Below are positions 1-6,083 of a stretch of DNA of 6,083 nucleotides, piece by piece. Made by a program: the position numbers and the translations under genes. Each line of letters begins with the position of its first letter. Within the stretch, counting starts at the first letter, position 1. Source of the stretch: an uncultured Desulfovibrio sp. (GTDB lineage: Bacteria; Desulfobacterota; Desulfovibrionia; Desulfovibrionales; Desulfovibrionaceae); assembly GCA_947177645.1 (NCBI GenBank), contig CAMWVJ010000081.1, positions 1 to 6,083 of the forward strand, read 5' to 3'. The notes below the pieces were generated by a model. The model saw nothing but the letters and a program-made list of their open reading frames with translations, did no database searches and was not told the DNA's origin.

Positions 1-14
1 CGTGATCTTAACCT

Positions 15-70
15 GGGGGGCGCCGCCCCGCGCCCCGCGTGGCGCCAAGGCCCCCCAGACCCCCGGTTGC
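15..70 (+). repeat. GC-rich 56-bp repeat, copy 1
   Basis: This stretch aligns without gaps to the reverse complement of 571-626, with 49 of 56 positions identical. The best conserved parts are the 18 bases at 21-38 and the 'CCCCCAGACCCCCG' segment near 52-65. It can fold on itself: 13-21 pairs perfectly with 50-58 (9 bp). No T-run follows the stem, so it is not a textbook intrinsic terminator. The make-up (short, palindromic, GC-rich, intergenic, more than one copy) is that of REP-like elements, but membership of a genome-wide family is inferred from only two copies. Sequence left of position 1 is not visible, so the outer boundary is uncertain. Confidence 0.75.
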
Positions 71-72
71 TG

Positions 73-99
73 CTCGTCCCGTGCTACGCAAGGGACGAG
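73..99. other. Stem-loop beside repeat copy 1
   Basis: CTCGTCCC at 73-80 is the exact reverse complement of GGGACGAG at 92-99, giving an 8-bp stem with an 11-nt loop. It lies 2 nt inside repeat copy 1, on the side facing the toxin-antitoxin remnant. Neither strand has a T-run after it, so a terminator role is not supported. It could act as an mRNA or DNA structure, or be part of a larger repeat unit. Confidence 0.5.
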
Positions 100-132
100 A
101 AGGGGGCGAGAACCTACCGGGTTCCTCCACTA

Positions 133-160
133 TTGACCGGGTATTACCTTTGCGTTACAT
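133..160 (+). promoter_or_regulatory. Candidate sigma-70 promoter of the antitoxin gene
   Basis: TTGACC at 133-138 matches five of six bases of the -35 consensus. The -10 is weaker: TTACAT at 155-160 (16-nt spacer) or TACATG at 156-161 (17-nt spacer), each with three of six matches. The stretch is visibly less GC-rich than its surroundings and sits 20-50 nt upstream of the antitoxin start, where a promoter is expected. The weak -10 keeps confidence moderate. Confidence 0.45.
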
Positions 161-167
161 GTAGCGC
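152..167. promoter_or_regulatory. Palindromic operator candidate for antitoxin autoregulation
   Basis: GCGtTACATGTAgCGC is a 16-bp palindrome with a perfect 8-bp core (TACATGTA, 156-163) and one mismatched pair. It overlaps the candidate -10 and ends just before the ribosome site of the antitoxin gene. Ribbon-helix-helix antitoxins of the RelB type usually repress their own operon by binding such palindromes over the promoter. Binding by the protein encoded at 183-413 is inference. Confidence 0.45.
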
Positions 168-182
168 TAAAGGAGTTTTGTC

Positions 183-413
183 ATGTATGCCACTTCGCTC
201 CGCCTCCCCGATGACATTGGCAAGAGGCTCACAGAGCTTGCCAAAAGGACGGGCCGCTCCAAGACCTACTACATCCTCGAGGCCATCCGCGAACACCTCG
301 ATGACCTGGAAGACATTTATATCGCCGAACAGCGTCTGGCCGACCTCAAGGCCGGCCGTTCGCGCACCTATACCTCCGAAGAAGTACGGGCCATGCTGGA
401 TCTGGATAAGTGA
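183..413 (+). CDS. RelB-type ribbon-helix-helix antitoxin
   Basis: This 76-residue protein has the layout of a RelB-family antitoxin. Residues 4-9 (TSLRLP) form the DNA-binding beta strand, residues 10-22 helix 1, the GRSK turn is at 24-27, and helix 2 runs to about residue 44. The acidic, helical C-terminal part (about 45-76, with DLEDIYIAEQRL and SRTYTSEEV) is the part that wraps and neutralises a RelE-like toxin in this family. A good ribosome site, AAGGAG at 170-175, lies 7 nt before the ATG. A toxin start codon follows 2 nt after the stop, the usual antitoxin-first order, but the toxin is broken (see 416-484). The antitoxin is full length with no damage visible. It may survive as a repressor or as an anti-addiction antitoxin against related toxins elsewhere. 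The family call is secure; the identity of any target is not. Confidence 0.88.
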   Translation: MYATSLRLPDDIGKRLTELAKRTGRSKTYYILEAIREHLDDLEDIYIAEQRLADLKAGRSRTYTSEEVRAMLDLDK

Positions 414-415
414 GC

Positions 416-484
416 ATGTGGGAAATCGAATATTCCGAGAAGGCTGTACGGGAACTCTTAAGCAAGGTTTACGGCGTTCACTGA
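416..484 (+). pseudogene. RelE/ParE-like toxin, truncated remnant
   Basis: An ATG 2 nt after the antitoxin stop opens a 22-codon frame that begins MWEIEYSEKAVRELLSK. This matches the usual opening of RelE/ParE-fold toxins: a first beta strand (WEIEYS) followed by an amphipathic helix beginning EKAVREL. The frame ends at TGA 482-484, whereas family members are about 80-100 residues, so the rest of the fold and all catalytic residues are missing. Shifting by one base near 455-458 gives the family-like string ELKQ, but the continuation in that frame is not toxin-like. Similarity therefore ends near 460-465 in every frame, pointing to a deletion or replacement of the 3' part, not a single frameshift. 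The product should be inactive. The call rests on position plus about 17 residues. Confidence 0.6.
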
Positions 485-540
485 TACCCGCCTCCACAAC
501 ATCCCCCATGCCCCGCAGGAATTTTCCCACCAGAAGCCAC

Positions 541-570
541 TTTGCCCGCATTGCGCAGCAATGCGGCAAA
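541..570. other. Stem-loop beside repeat copy 2
   Basis: TTTGCCCGCATTGC (541-554) pairs with GCAATGCGGCAAA (558-570), giving a 13-bp stem with one bulged C and a 3-nt loop. It abuts repeat copy 2 directly, on the side facing the toxin remnant, mirroring the hairpin at 73-99 next to copy 1. The two hairpins differ in sequence. There is no downstream T-run on either strand. Function is unknown. Confidence 0.6.
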
Positions 571-626
571 GCAAACGGGGGTCTGGGGGCCATTGGCCCC
601 CAGCGGGGCGCGGGGCGGCGCCCCGC
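571..626 (-). repeat. GC-rich 56-bp repeat, copy 2 (inverted)
   Basis: The reverse complement matches 15-70 at 49 of 56 bases without gaps. This copy is the better preserved palindrome. A perfect 9-bp stem with a 3-nt loop (583-591 with 595-603) is followed at once by a second 9-bp stem (603-611 with 618-626, loop 612-617), sharing base 603. Two adjacent GC-rich stem-loops are typical of REP/BIME-like elements. Neither is followed by a T-run, so intrinsic termination is not supported, though such structures can slow polymerase or block 3' exonucleases. It sits about 90 nt after the toxin remnant and about 130 nt before the next gene. Confidence 0.78.
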
Positions 627-676
627 ATCTTCCTCTCCGCCTCTAACCTCCCGGCCCCTAACCTCTTCAGTCCTCG
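627..676. other. Pyrimidine-rich intergenic stretch with short direct repeat
   Basis: The plus strand here is mostly C and T. CTAACCTC occurs at 643-650 and again at 658-665. The 15-mers 636-650 and 651-665 agree at 12 of 15 positions, so this is a degenerate two-copy tandem repeat. No open frame with coding character, RNA gene or terminator is visible. It separates repeat copy 2 from the candidate promoter of the ychJ-like gene. Confidence 0.4.
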
Positions 677-681
677 CGGCC

Positions 682-710
682 TTGCCCGGCGCGGCGGCAT
701 GGGCTATGCT
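682..710 (+). promoter_or_regulatory. Candidate sigma-70 promoter of the ychJ-pgi operon
   Basis: TTGCCC at 682-687 and TATGCT at 705-710 are separated by exactly 17 nt, each matching four of six consensus bases. It is the best hexamer pair I can find in the gap before the gene at 755. A start point near 717 would give a 5' leader of about 40 nt. GC-rich genomes give chance matches, so this is only a candidate. Confidence 0.4.
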
Positions 711-739
711 TTTGCAGCCGGCAGAGTGCCGGTTGCAAA
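711..739. promoter_or_regulatory. Stem-loop directly upstream of the ychJ-like ribosome site
   Basis: TTTGCAGCCGGCA (711-723) and TGCCGGTTGCAAA (727-739) form a 13-bp inverted repeat with a 3-nt loop and one imperfect pair, which is a G-U wobble in plus-strand RNA. It ends 3 nt before the ribosome site AAGGCGG (743-749). It could be a protein-binding palindrome next to the -10, or a leader hairpin if transcription starts upstream. No T-run follows, so it is not a terminator. Confidence 0.5.
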
Positions 740-754
740 CCCAAGGCGGTCATC

Positions 755-1327
755 ATGTCCCGCGCGCGGCCGGAGTCTCCGGCATCATCCTCCACCCCGG
801 CGCCGGAAGCGGTTCCGGCTCAAGCGCCGTGCCCCTGCGGCAGCGGCAAGCCCTTTGCCGCCTGCTGCGGCCCTTATCTCGCTGGCGAGGCGTGGCCGGA
901 GACCGCTGAAGCGCTCATGCGCTCGCGTTACACGGCCTATGCGCTCGGCAACTATCCGTGGCTTGTGGAGACCACTCACCCCGCCGCGCGGGCGGACGTG
1001 AGCGCGGAAGCGCTGGCCGCGCAGTGCAAGGGTGTGCGCTGGCTCCGGCTGGATGTGGAGAAATGCGTGGACGCGCAGGAGCCGGACGGCGCGGACATGG
1101 TGGAATTTCACGCCCTGTACGAGCTCGACGGCGTGGTGCGCCAGATCGGCGAGCGCAGCGCCTTTGTGCGCGATGAGGGCAGGCTGTACTACATGGACGG
1201 CACGGCGCTCCGGCCTGCGGCCTACCGCCGCGAGGCGCCCAAGGTGGGCAGGAACGACCCGTGCCCCTGCGGGAGCGGCAAGAAATACAAGAAATGCTGC
1301 GGGCGCAACTCGGGAGACGCCGCATGA
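755..1327 (+). CDS. ychJ: YchJ-like protein with two SEC-C metal-binding motifs
   Basis: This 190-residue protein has the YchJ (UPF0225) layout. An N-terminal SEC-C motif, [13 protein letters not shown], has cysteines 26, 28, 37 and 38. The NTF2-like middle domain includes [19 protein letters not shown] (54-72), then THP, and [18 protein letters not shown] (133-150). A C-terminal SEC-C motif, [18 protein letters not shown], has cysteines 170, 172, 181 and 182. SEC-C motifs bind zinc, and the same tail occurs on SecA. The molecular job of YchJ proteins is not established as far as I know; a cytoplasmic location is likely since no signal or membrane segment is seen. The start is supported by AAGGCGG 5 nt upstream. 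It gives a Pro/Ala/Ser-rich leader of about 25 residues that E. coli YchJ lacks. The stop overlaps the next start (ATGA), indicating translational coupling. Confidence 0.9.
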   Translation: MSRARPESPASSSTPAPEAVPAQAPCPCGSGKPFAACCGPYLAGEAWPETAEALMRSRYTAYALGNYPWLVETTHPAARADVSAEALAAQCKGVRWLRLDVEKCVDAQEPDGADMVEFHALYELDGVVRQIGERSAFVRDEGRLYYMDGTALRPAAYRREAPKVGRNDPCPCGSGKKYKKCCGRNSGDAA

Positions 1328-1806
1328 GTGAGCGGGCGTCCGTGCGGAGCGCCCCCCTGGCGGCGCGGCGCTTTTGCCTCGACTGCCAGGGCGCCTCGCC
1401 CGGGGCGGTGCGCAGTTGCGCGGATAGAACCTGTCCGCTCTGGGAGTGGCGGCTGCCGCCCGCTGCCCGCGAGGCATCGGGAGTGGACGGCGCGTGCGGC
1501 GTGACGGCGCGGGCCGTGCTCCGGGCCATTCGGCGGCAATGCGTGACGTGCGCGGGCAGCCGCGGCGATGTGCGGGCCTGCGCCGCACGCGAGGACTGCG
1601 CCCTGTGGTCCTACCGTTTCGGCGTCCGGCCGCGCACCTACAGGGAGGTCCGGCGGCGCTTTTTCGCGCCGCGCGAGCTCGACCTGCCGCTGTCGCCGGC
1701 CGCAGCCAGGCCGGGCGCGGCAGAAGATTTTTTGCGGGCGCCTGCGCCCGTGCTGGCGGTGAAGGCTTGTCCACAACAGGGAGATATTCCAGCAAAAACT
1801 GTGTGA
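1324..1806 (+). CDS. Cysteine-rich protein with duplicated four-cysteine motif
   Basis: No named family recognised. The start is ATG 1324, overlapping the previous stop in ATGA, with GGGAG (1312-1316) 7 nt upstream; an in-frame ATG at 1261 lies inside the previous gene and is not preferred. The 160-residue product has two copies of one motif. Copy 1 has C18, C21, C32 and C37 followed by PLWEWR; copy 2 has C73, C76, C86 and C92 followed by ALWSYRFG. In both, the second and fourth cysteines are 15 residues apart. C58 and C149 are extra. The pattern suggests two small zinc-binding knuckles, and copy 2 ([14 protein letters not shown]....C.LW.YRFG) resembles a cysteine motif I associate with small phage-related proteins. 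The middle and C-terminus are Ala/Arg/Pro-rich. No signal peptide or membrane segment is visible. The last ten codons use A/T-rich codons unlike the rest. Metal binding is inference. Confidence 0.8.
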   Translation: MSERASVRSAPLAARRFCLDCQGASPGAVRSCADRTCPLWEWRLPPAAREASGVDGACGVTARAVLRAIRRQCVTCAGSRGDVRACAAREDCALWSYRFGVRPRTYREVRRRFFAPRELDLPLSPAAARPGAAEDFLRAPAPVLAVKACPQQGDIPAKTV

Positions 1807-1811
1807 GGAGG
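1805..1811 (+). promoter_or_regulatory. Strong ribosome site of pgi overlapping the upstream stop
   Basis: GAGGAGG lies 5 nt before ATG 1817 and overlaps the TGA (1804-1806) of the cysteine-rich gene. Ribosomes finishing that gene stop on the pgi initiation site, so the two are probably translationally linked. It fixes the pgi start with good confidence. Confidence 0.8.
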
Positions 1812-1816
1812 TAGCC

Positions 1817-3172
1817 ATGACAGCGGAAAACGGCTCCACCAGTTATCTTGAATGGTCGCGCGCCTGGACCGGGCGCATGCCGGCCTCCGGGCAGGCGCTG
1901 GCGGCCCGCGCGCCCGAGCTGGCCGAGCGCCTGCGCGCGGGCGTGGCCGCGGGCGAGATGCCCTTCCTGAACATGCCCTACCGCGAACGCCTCGAACAGG
2001 CGCTGCCGCCGCTGCTCGCCAAGCTCAAGCCCTTCAGGCACATGCTCGTGCTCGGCATCGGCGGCTCGGCCCTCGGCGCGCGCGCCATGCAGAAAGCCTT
2101 TGCGCCCGGGCAGGACGGCCCGGACTATGCCGGCCCCTGGCTCTGGATCGCCGACAATGTCTGCGCCAGCCAGTTCGAGGCTCTGCTCGGCAAGCTGCCG
2201 CCCAAAGAGACGGTCGTCGTGTGCATCAGCAAGTCCGGCGGCACCATCGAGACGCTGGCGCAGTATTTCCTCGTGCGGGCGTGGCTCCAGAAGGCCCTCC
2301 GCGACGACTGGCAGAAGCACATGGTGGTCGTGACCGACCAGAAAAAGGGCTATCTGCGCCAGGAAGCCACGGAAAAGGCGCTGGACGCCCTCGAAGTGCC
2401 TGACTACCTCGGCGGCCGCTATTCGGCGCTCTCGGCCGTGGGCCTTTTGCCCGCGGGCTTCATCGGCATCGACTGGCAGGCCCTGCTCAAGGGCGCGGCC
2501 TCGGTGGCGCAGCCGCTTCTGGCCGACCCGGCGAGCATCGCGCAGCATCCTTCCTTCTCGCTGGCCTGCTGGGCGCGGGAGCTGGAGGAGCATGACTACG
2601 GCCAGCTCATCTTTTTCTGCTACATCCCGCAGTGGGCGGCCTACGGCCAGTGGTTCGCGCAGCTCTGGGCCGAGAGCCTGGGCAAGGACGGTAAGGGGAG
2701 CCTGCCGGTGCCGGCCACGGGCGTGACCGACCAGCACTCGGTGAACCAGATGTTCCTCGACGGGCCGCGCAACAAGGGCTGCCTCTTCCTCACGGGCGAG
2801 CAGCCGCGCTCGGGCCGCAGCTTCGGGCAGGATCTGCCGGAACAGTGGGCCTGGCTGCGCGGCAAGGCCTTCGACAGCCTGCTCGACGCCGAGGCCCTGG
2901 GCACGCGCATGGCGCTCTGCAAGAGCGGCGTGCCGCTCGTCAACGTGCACATGGGGAGCCTCGACGAATTCGCGGCCGGTTCGCTGATGATGCTCCTCGA
3001 GGCGGCCACCATCTTCACGGGCTGGCTCATGGGCATCAACCCGGTGGACCAGCCGGCGGTGGAGCTTGGCAAGCGCATCGCCAACACGCGCCTCGGCGCG
3101 CCGGGCTATACCGAAGAAGCGGCCGACCTCGCCGCCTTCCTCGCGGTGCCGGCGGAAAAGCAGGCGTTCTAG
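1817..3172 (+). CDS. pgi: Glucose-6-phosphate isomerase
   Basis: This cytoplasmic enzyme interconverts glucose 6-phosphate and fructose 6-phosphate in glycolysis and gluconeogenesis. At 451 residues it is of the shorter bacterial type (E. coli Pgi is about 549). Family motifs appear in order: GIGGSALG (80-87) and SKSGGTIET (138-146) in the sugar-phosphate isomerase (SIS) fold; GGRYS (199-203); QLWAESLGK (282-290) with the catalytic glutamate E286; DQHSVNQ (305-311) with the ring-opening histidine H307; and NPVDQPAVELGK (408-419) with the conserved lysine K419. All the key residues are present, so the enzyme should be active. It starts right after the cysteine-rich gene and ends 3 nt before the histidine kinase, so it probably shares their transcript. 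In a sulfate reducer it would serve mainly hexose-phosphate supply for cell wall, lipopolysaccharide or glycogen, which is inference. Confidence 0.96.
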   Translation: MTAENGSTSYLEWSRAWTGRMPASGQALAARAPELAERLRAGVAAGEMPFLNMPYRERLEQALPPLLAKLKPFRHMLVLGIGGSALGARAMQKAFAPGQDGPDYAGPWLWIADNVCASQFEALLGKLPPKETVVVCISKSGGTIETLAQYFLVRAWLQKALRDDWQKHMVVVTDQKKGYLRQEATEKALDALEVPDYLGGRYSALSAVGLLPAGFIGIDWQALLKGAASVAQPLLADPASIAQHPSFSLACWARELEEHDYGQLIFFCYIPQWAAYGQWFAQLWAESLGKDGKGSLPVPATGVTDQHSVNQMFLDGPRNKGCLFLTGEQPRSGRSFGQDLPEQWAWLRGKAFDSLLDAEALGTRMALCKSGVPLVNVHMGSLDEFAAGSLMMLLEAATIFTGWLMGINPVDQPAVELGKRIANTRLGAPGYTEEAADLAAFLAVPAEKQAF

Positions 3173-3175
3173 GCC

Positions 3176-4756
3176 GTGACCCAGCCCCAGGCCGGGCAGC
3201 AGGTGGACGGCGCCGCCAAGGAGGATGCGGAGCGCCGCGTGGCCCAGGAGGCGGAACGCCTGCCCCTGAGCTACGCGCGCACGCTCTCCTGGCTGTCGCT
3301 GCTCTTCATCCTGCTCTCGAGCCTGGCGCTCTCGTTCTTCATCTCGAGCTCGGTGCGCGACACCCTCCTCCGGCGGCAGGAGGATTTCGCGCGCCAGCTC
3401 GTGGAAAACCTCAACAGCCAGATCTACCGCCGCTTCGCCCTGCCCACCATCATGGCCAACGGGCGCATCGCGCTCCGCCAGCCCACGCAGTACGAGCACC
3501 TTGACCGCGTGGTGCGCTCGGTCATCGAGGGCCTGCCCGTGGAGAAGCTGCGGATCTATGACTTCACGCGGCGCGTGGCCTATTCCAGCGACAAGGAGGA
3601 CCAGGGCCGCGCGGGCCTCGCCCCGCCCAATGTGGACGCGGTGCTGGACGGCTCCACGGTGAGCTCCGAGATCATTTCCAGCATCCCGGCGTGGCAGGCG
3701 CCCTTCCGCGTGCCGCTCAAGGAGGGCACCTTCGTCCTCCGGGTGCTCTATCCGCTGCGCGGCGAGCCCATGGGGCCGGAGCACAAGGTGCCGGTCATGG
3801 GGGCGCTCGAGCTCACGCAGGACATCACGGACGATTACGAGCGCGTTTTGGCCTTCCAGGGCATCATCGTGGTCATGTGCCTGCTCTCGTCCGTGCTGCT
3901 CTTCGGCGTGTTGCACCTGCTCATCCAGCGGGCGGAGCGCGTGCTCGCCGAGCGCATGCAGAAAAACCGCCAGCTCGAGAACGAGCTGCACAGCAACGAG
4001 CGCCTTGTGAGCATGGGCCGGGTTGTGGCGAGCATCGCCCACGAGATCCGCAACCCGCTGGGCATTATCCGCTCCAGCGCGGAGCTTTTGCAGCGGCGCA
4101 CCGCCGGGGCGGACAAGGGCACCGCGCGCATCCTGGGCGCCATCTACGACGAGGCCGTGCGCCTCTCGCAGACGGTCAACGACTTTCTGGACTACGCCCG
4201 GCCGCGCAAACCCCGTGAGGACATGGTGGACGTGGACCTCGTGCTGGACCAGGCGCTGGCCTTCCTCGAGGGGGAGTTCAGCCGCAAGGGCGTCAGCGTG
4301 GAGCGCGAGCTGGAGCCCGGGCTTTTCGTGCGCGGCGACAAGGATTTGCTGTACCGCGCCTTTTACAATATCCTTGTCAACGGGCAGCAGGCGCTGGACG
4401 GCCCGGGCGTCATCCGGGTGAGCGGGCGCCGGCTTGATGCCGGGGGGGCGCCCGGAGCCTCGGGCGCACCGGGAACGGCGGACGGCCAGCCGGCCGAGCC
4501 ACTGGTGGCGCTGGAATTTCTCGATTCCGGCCCCGGTTTCGACCCGGATGCCCTCGGGAGCCTGCTCGACCCCTTCTTCACCACCAAGGAGGGGGGCACG
4601 GGCCTGGGGCTGCCCATCGTGCAGTCCATCATCGTGGGCCACGGCGGCCGCATCGAGCTGGAAAACGGCCCTGACGGCGGGGCGCTCGTGCGGGTCATCC
4701 TGCCCGGGGCGCCCGTGGGCGCGCCCCCCAAGGAAACGGCCCAGGCACTGGCCTGA
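3176..4756 (+). CDS. Membrane sensor histidine kinase
   Basis: This 526-residue kinase has two membrane segments (about 37-56 and 229-250) enclosing a periplasmic sensor region of about 170 residues, whose size suits a Cache/PAS-like fold but whose ligand cannot be read. No clear HAMP domain follows; a short charged helix (251-280) leads to the dimerisation domain. The phosphorylated histidine is H289 in AHEIRNPLGII (288-298). ATP-binding boxes are N398 and N402 in NILVNGQQAL, DSGPGF (450-455), DPFFTTK (465-471) and GGTGLGLPIV (473-482). A Gly/Ala/Pro-rich insert (423-442) lies between the N and first G boxes. The start is GTG 3176, 3 nt after the pgi stop, with no clear ribosome site, which suggests coupling to pgi. 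GTG 3239 is an alternative: AAGGAGG (3218-3224) lies 14 nt before it, and the first membrane segment would be kept. It is the evident partner of the regulator that follows. Confidence 0.93.
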   Translation: MTQPQAGQQVDGAAKEDAERRVAQEAERLPLSYARTLSWLSLLFILLSSLALSFFISSSVRDTLLRRQEDFARQLVENLNSQIYRRFALPTIMANGRIALRQPTQYEHLDRVVRSVIEGLPVEKLRIYDFTRRVAYSSDKEDQGRAGLAPPNVDAVLDGSTVSSEIISSIPAWQAPFRVPLKEGTFVLRVLYPLRGEPMGPEHKVPVMGALELTQDITDDYERVLAFQGIIVVMCLLSSVLLFGVLHLLIQRAERVLAERMQKNRQLENELHSNERLVSMGRVVASIAHEIRNPLGIIRSSAELLQRRTAGADKGTARILGAIYDEAVRLSQTVNDFLDYARPRKPREDMVDVDLVLDQALAFLEGEFSRKGVSVERELEPGLFVRGDKDLLYRAFYNILVNGQQALDGPGVIRVSGRRLDAGGAPGASGAPGTADGQPAEPLVALEFLDSGPGFDPDALGSLLDPFFTTKEGGTGLGLPIVQSIIVGHGGRIELENGPDGGALVRVILPGAPVGAPPKETAQALA

Positions 4757-4776
4757 CCACGGAAGAGAGACACGGC

Positions 4777-6083
<1,307 letters not shown>

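Noticed and set aside
15..626. CRISPR array or insertion sequence built on the repeats
   Set aside because: There are only two copies, inverted and 500 bp apart, with no spacers and no transposase gene between them.
67..909. Plus-strand open frame of 280 codons across the intergenic region
   Set aside because: It runs through the repeats and overlaps the antitoxin and the ychJ-like gene in another frame. Its composition is low-complexity with no domain.
1653..1672. 7-bp stem with a T-rich loop
   Set aside because: It lies inside the cysteine-rich gene, with the T's in the loop and none after the stem. It is probably a by-product of GC-rich codons.
1735..1750. Perfect 7-bp GC stem next to a T6 run
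   Set aside because: The T-run comes before the stem on the plus strand, so on the minus strand the stem is followed by A's. Neither orientation gives an intrinsic terminator, and it lies within a gene.
1753..1770. Possible sigma-54 promoter (CTGGC...TTG) before pgi
   Set aside because: The spacing between the GG and TTG elements is two bases too long, and the GG/GC pair is mis-spaced, so it does not fit a -24/-12 promoter.
1767..1775. TTGTCCACA, one mismatch from a DnaA box
   Set aside because: It is a single occurrence inside a coding region with no cluster of boxes and no flanking AT-rich unwinding element, so an origin is not supported.
785..4642. Very long open frame on the minus strand (about 1,285 codons)
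   Set aside because: It lies antisense to the ychJ-like, cysteine-rich, pgi and kinase genes, all supported by clear motifs. Long antisense frames are expected opposite GC-rich genes, and its translation is Arg/His/Ala-rich without any recognisable domain.

Overview
The window is GC-rich, and its core genes have the look of a Desulfovibrio-type sulfate reducer (Desulfovibrionaceae). The reasons are strong G/C preference at third codon positions, a bacterial-type glucose-6-phosphate isomerase followed directly by a membrane histidine kinase and an NtrC-type sigma-54 response regulator, and GC-rich palindromic repeats between genes. The genus is an inference from style and gene order; no RNA gene or other marker confirms it.

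Left region (1-754) is accessory and partly decayed. A 56-bp GC-rich repeat (15-70) recurs in inverted orientation at 571-626 with 49 of 56 bases identical and no gaps. Between the two copies lies a remnant toxin-antitoxin module: a plausible promoter and palindromic operator (133-167), an intact ribbon-helix-helix RelB-type antitoxin (183-413), and a RelE-like toxin that stops after 22 codons (416-484). Each repeat copy has its own unrelated stem-loop on the side facing the module (73-99 and 541-570). The rest of 485-754 contains no gene that I can support; it holds the second repeat, a pyrimidine-rich stretch with a short direct repeat, a candidate promoter and a stem-loop just upstream of the next gene.

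Right region (755-6083) looks like one transcription unit on the plus strand: a YchJ-like protein with two SEC-C metal-binding motifs, a 160-residue cysteine-rich protein with a duplicated four-cysteine motif (ATGA overlap with the gene before), pgi (strong ribosome site overlapping the previous stop), a sensor histidine kinase (GTG start 3 nt after pgi) and a sigma-54-dependent response regulator (20 nt later, cut by the window end). The last two are an obvious cognate pair. The kinase senses through a periplasmic domain, phosphorylates Asp55 of the regulator, and the regulator would then activate sigma-54 promoters lying outside this window. Why this pair is co-transcribed with a glycolysis/gluconeogenesis enzyme and two probable metal-binding proteins is not shown by the sequence.

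I see no clear new defence or mobile system. The most unusual items are the inverted repeat pair bracketing the broken toxin-antitoxin locus and the duplicated-cysteine protein.
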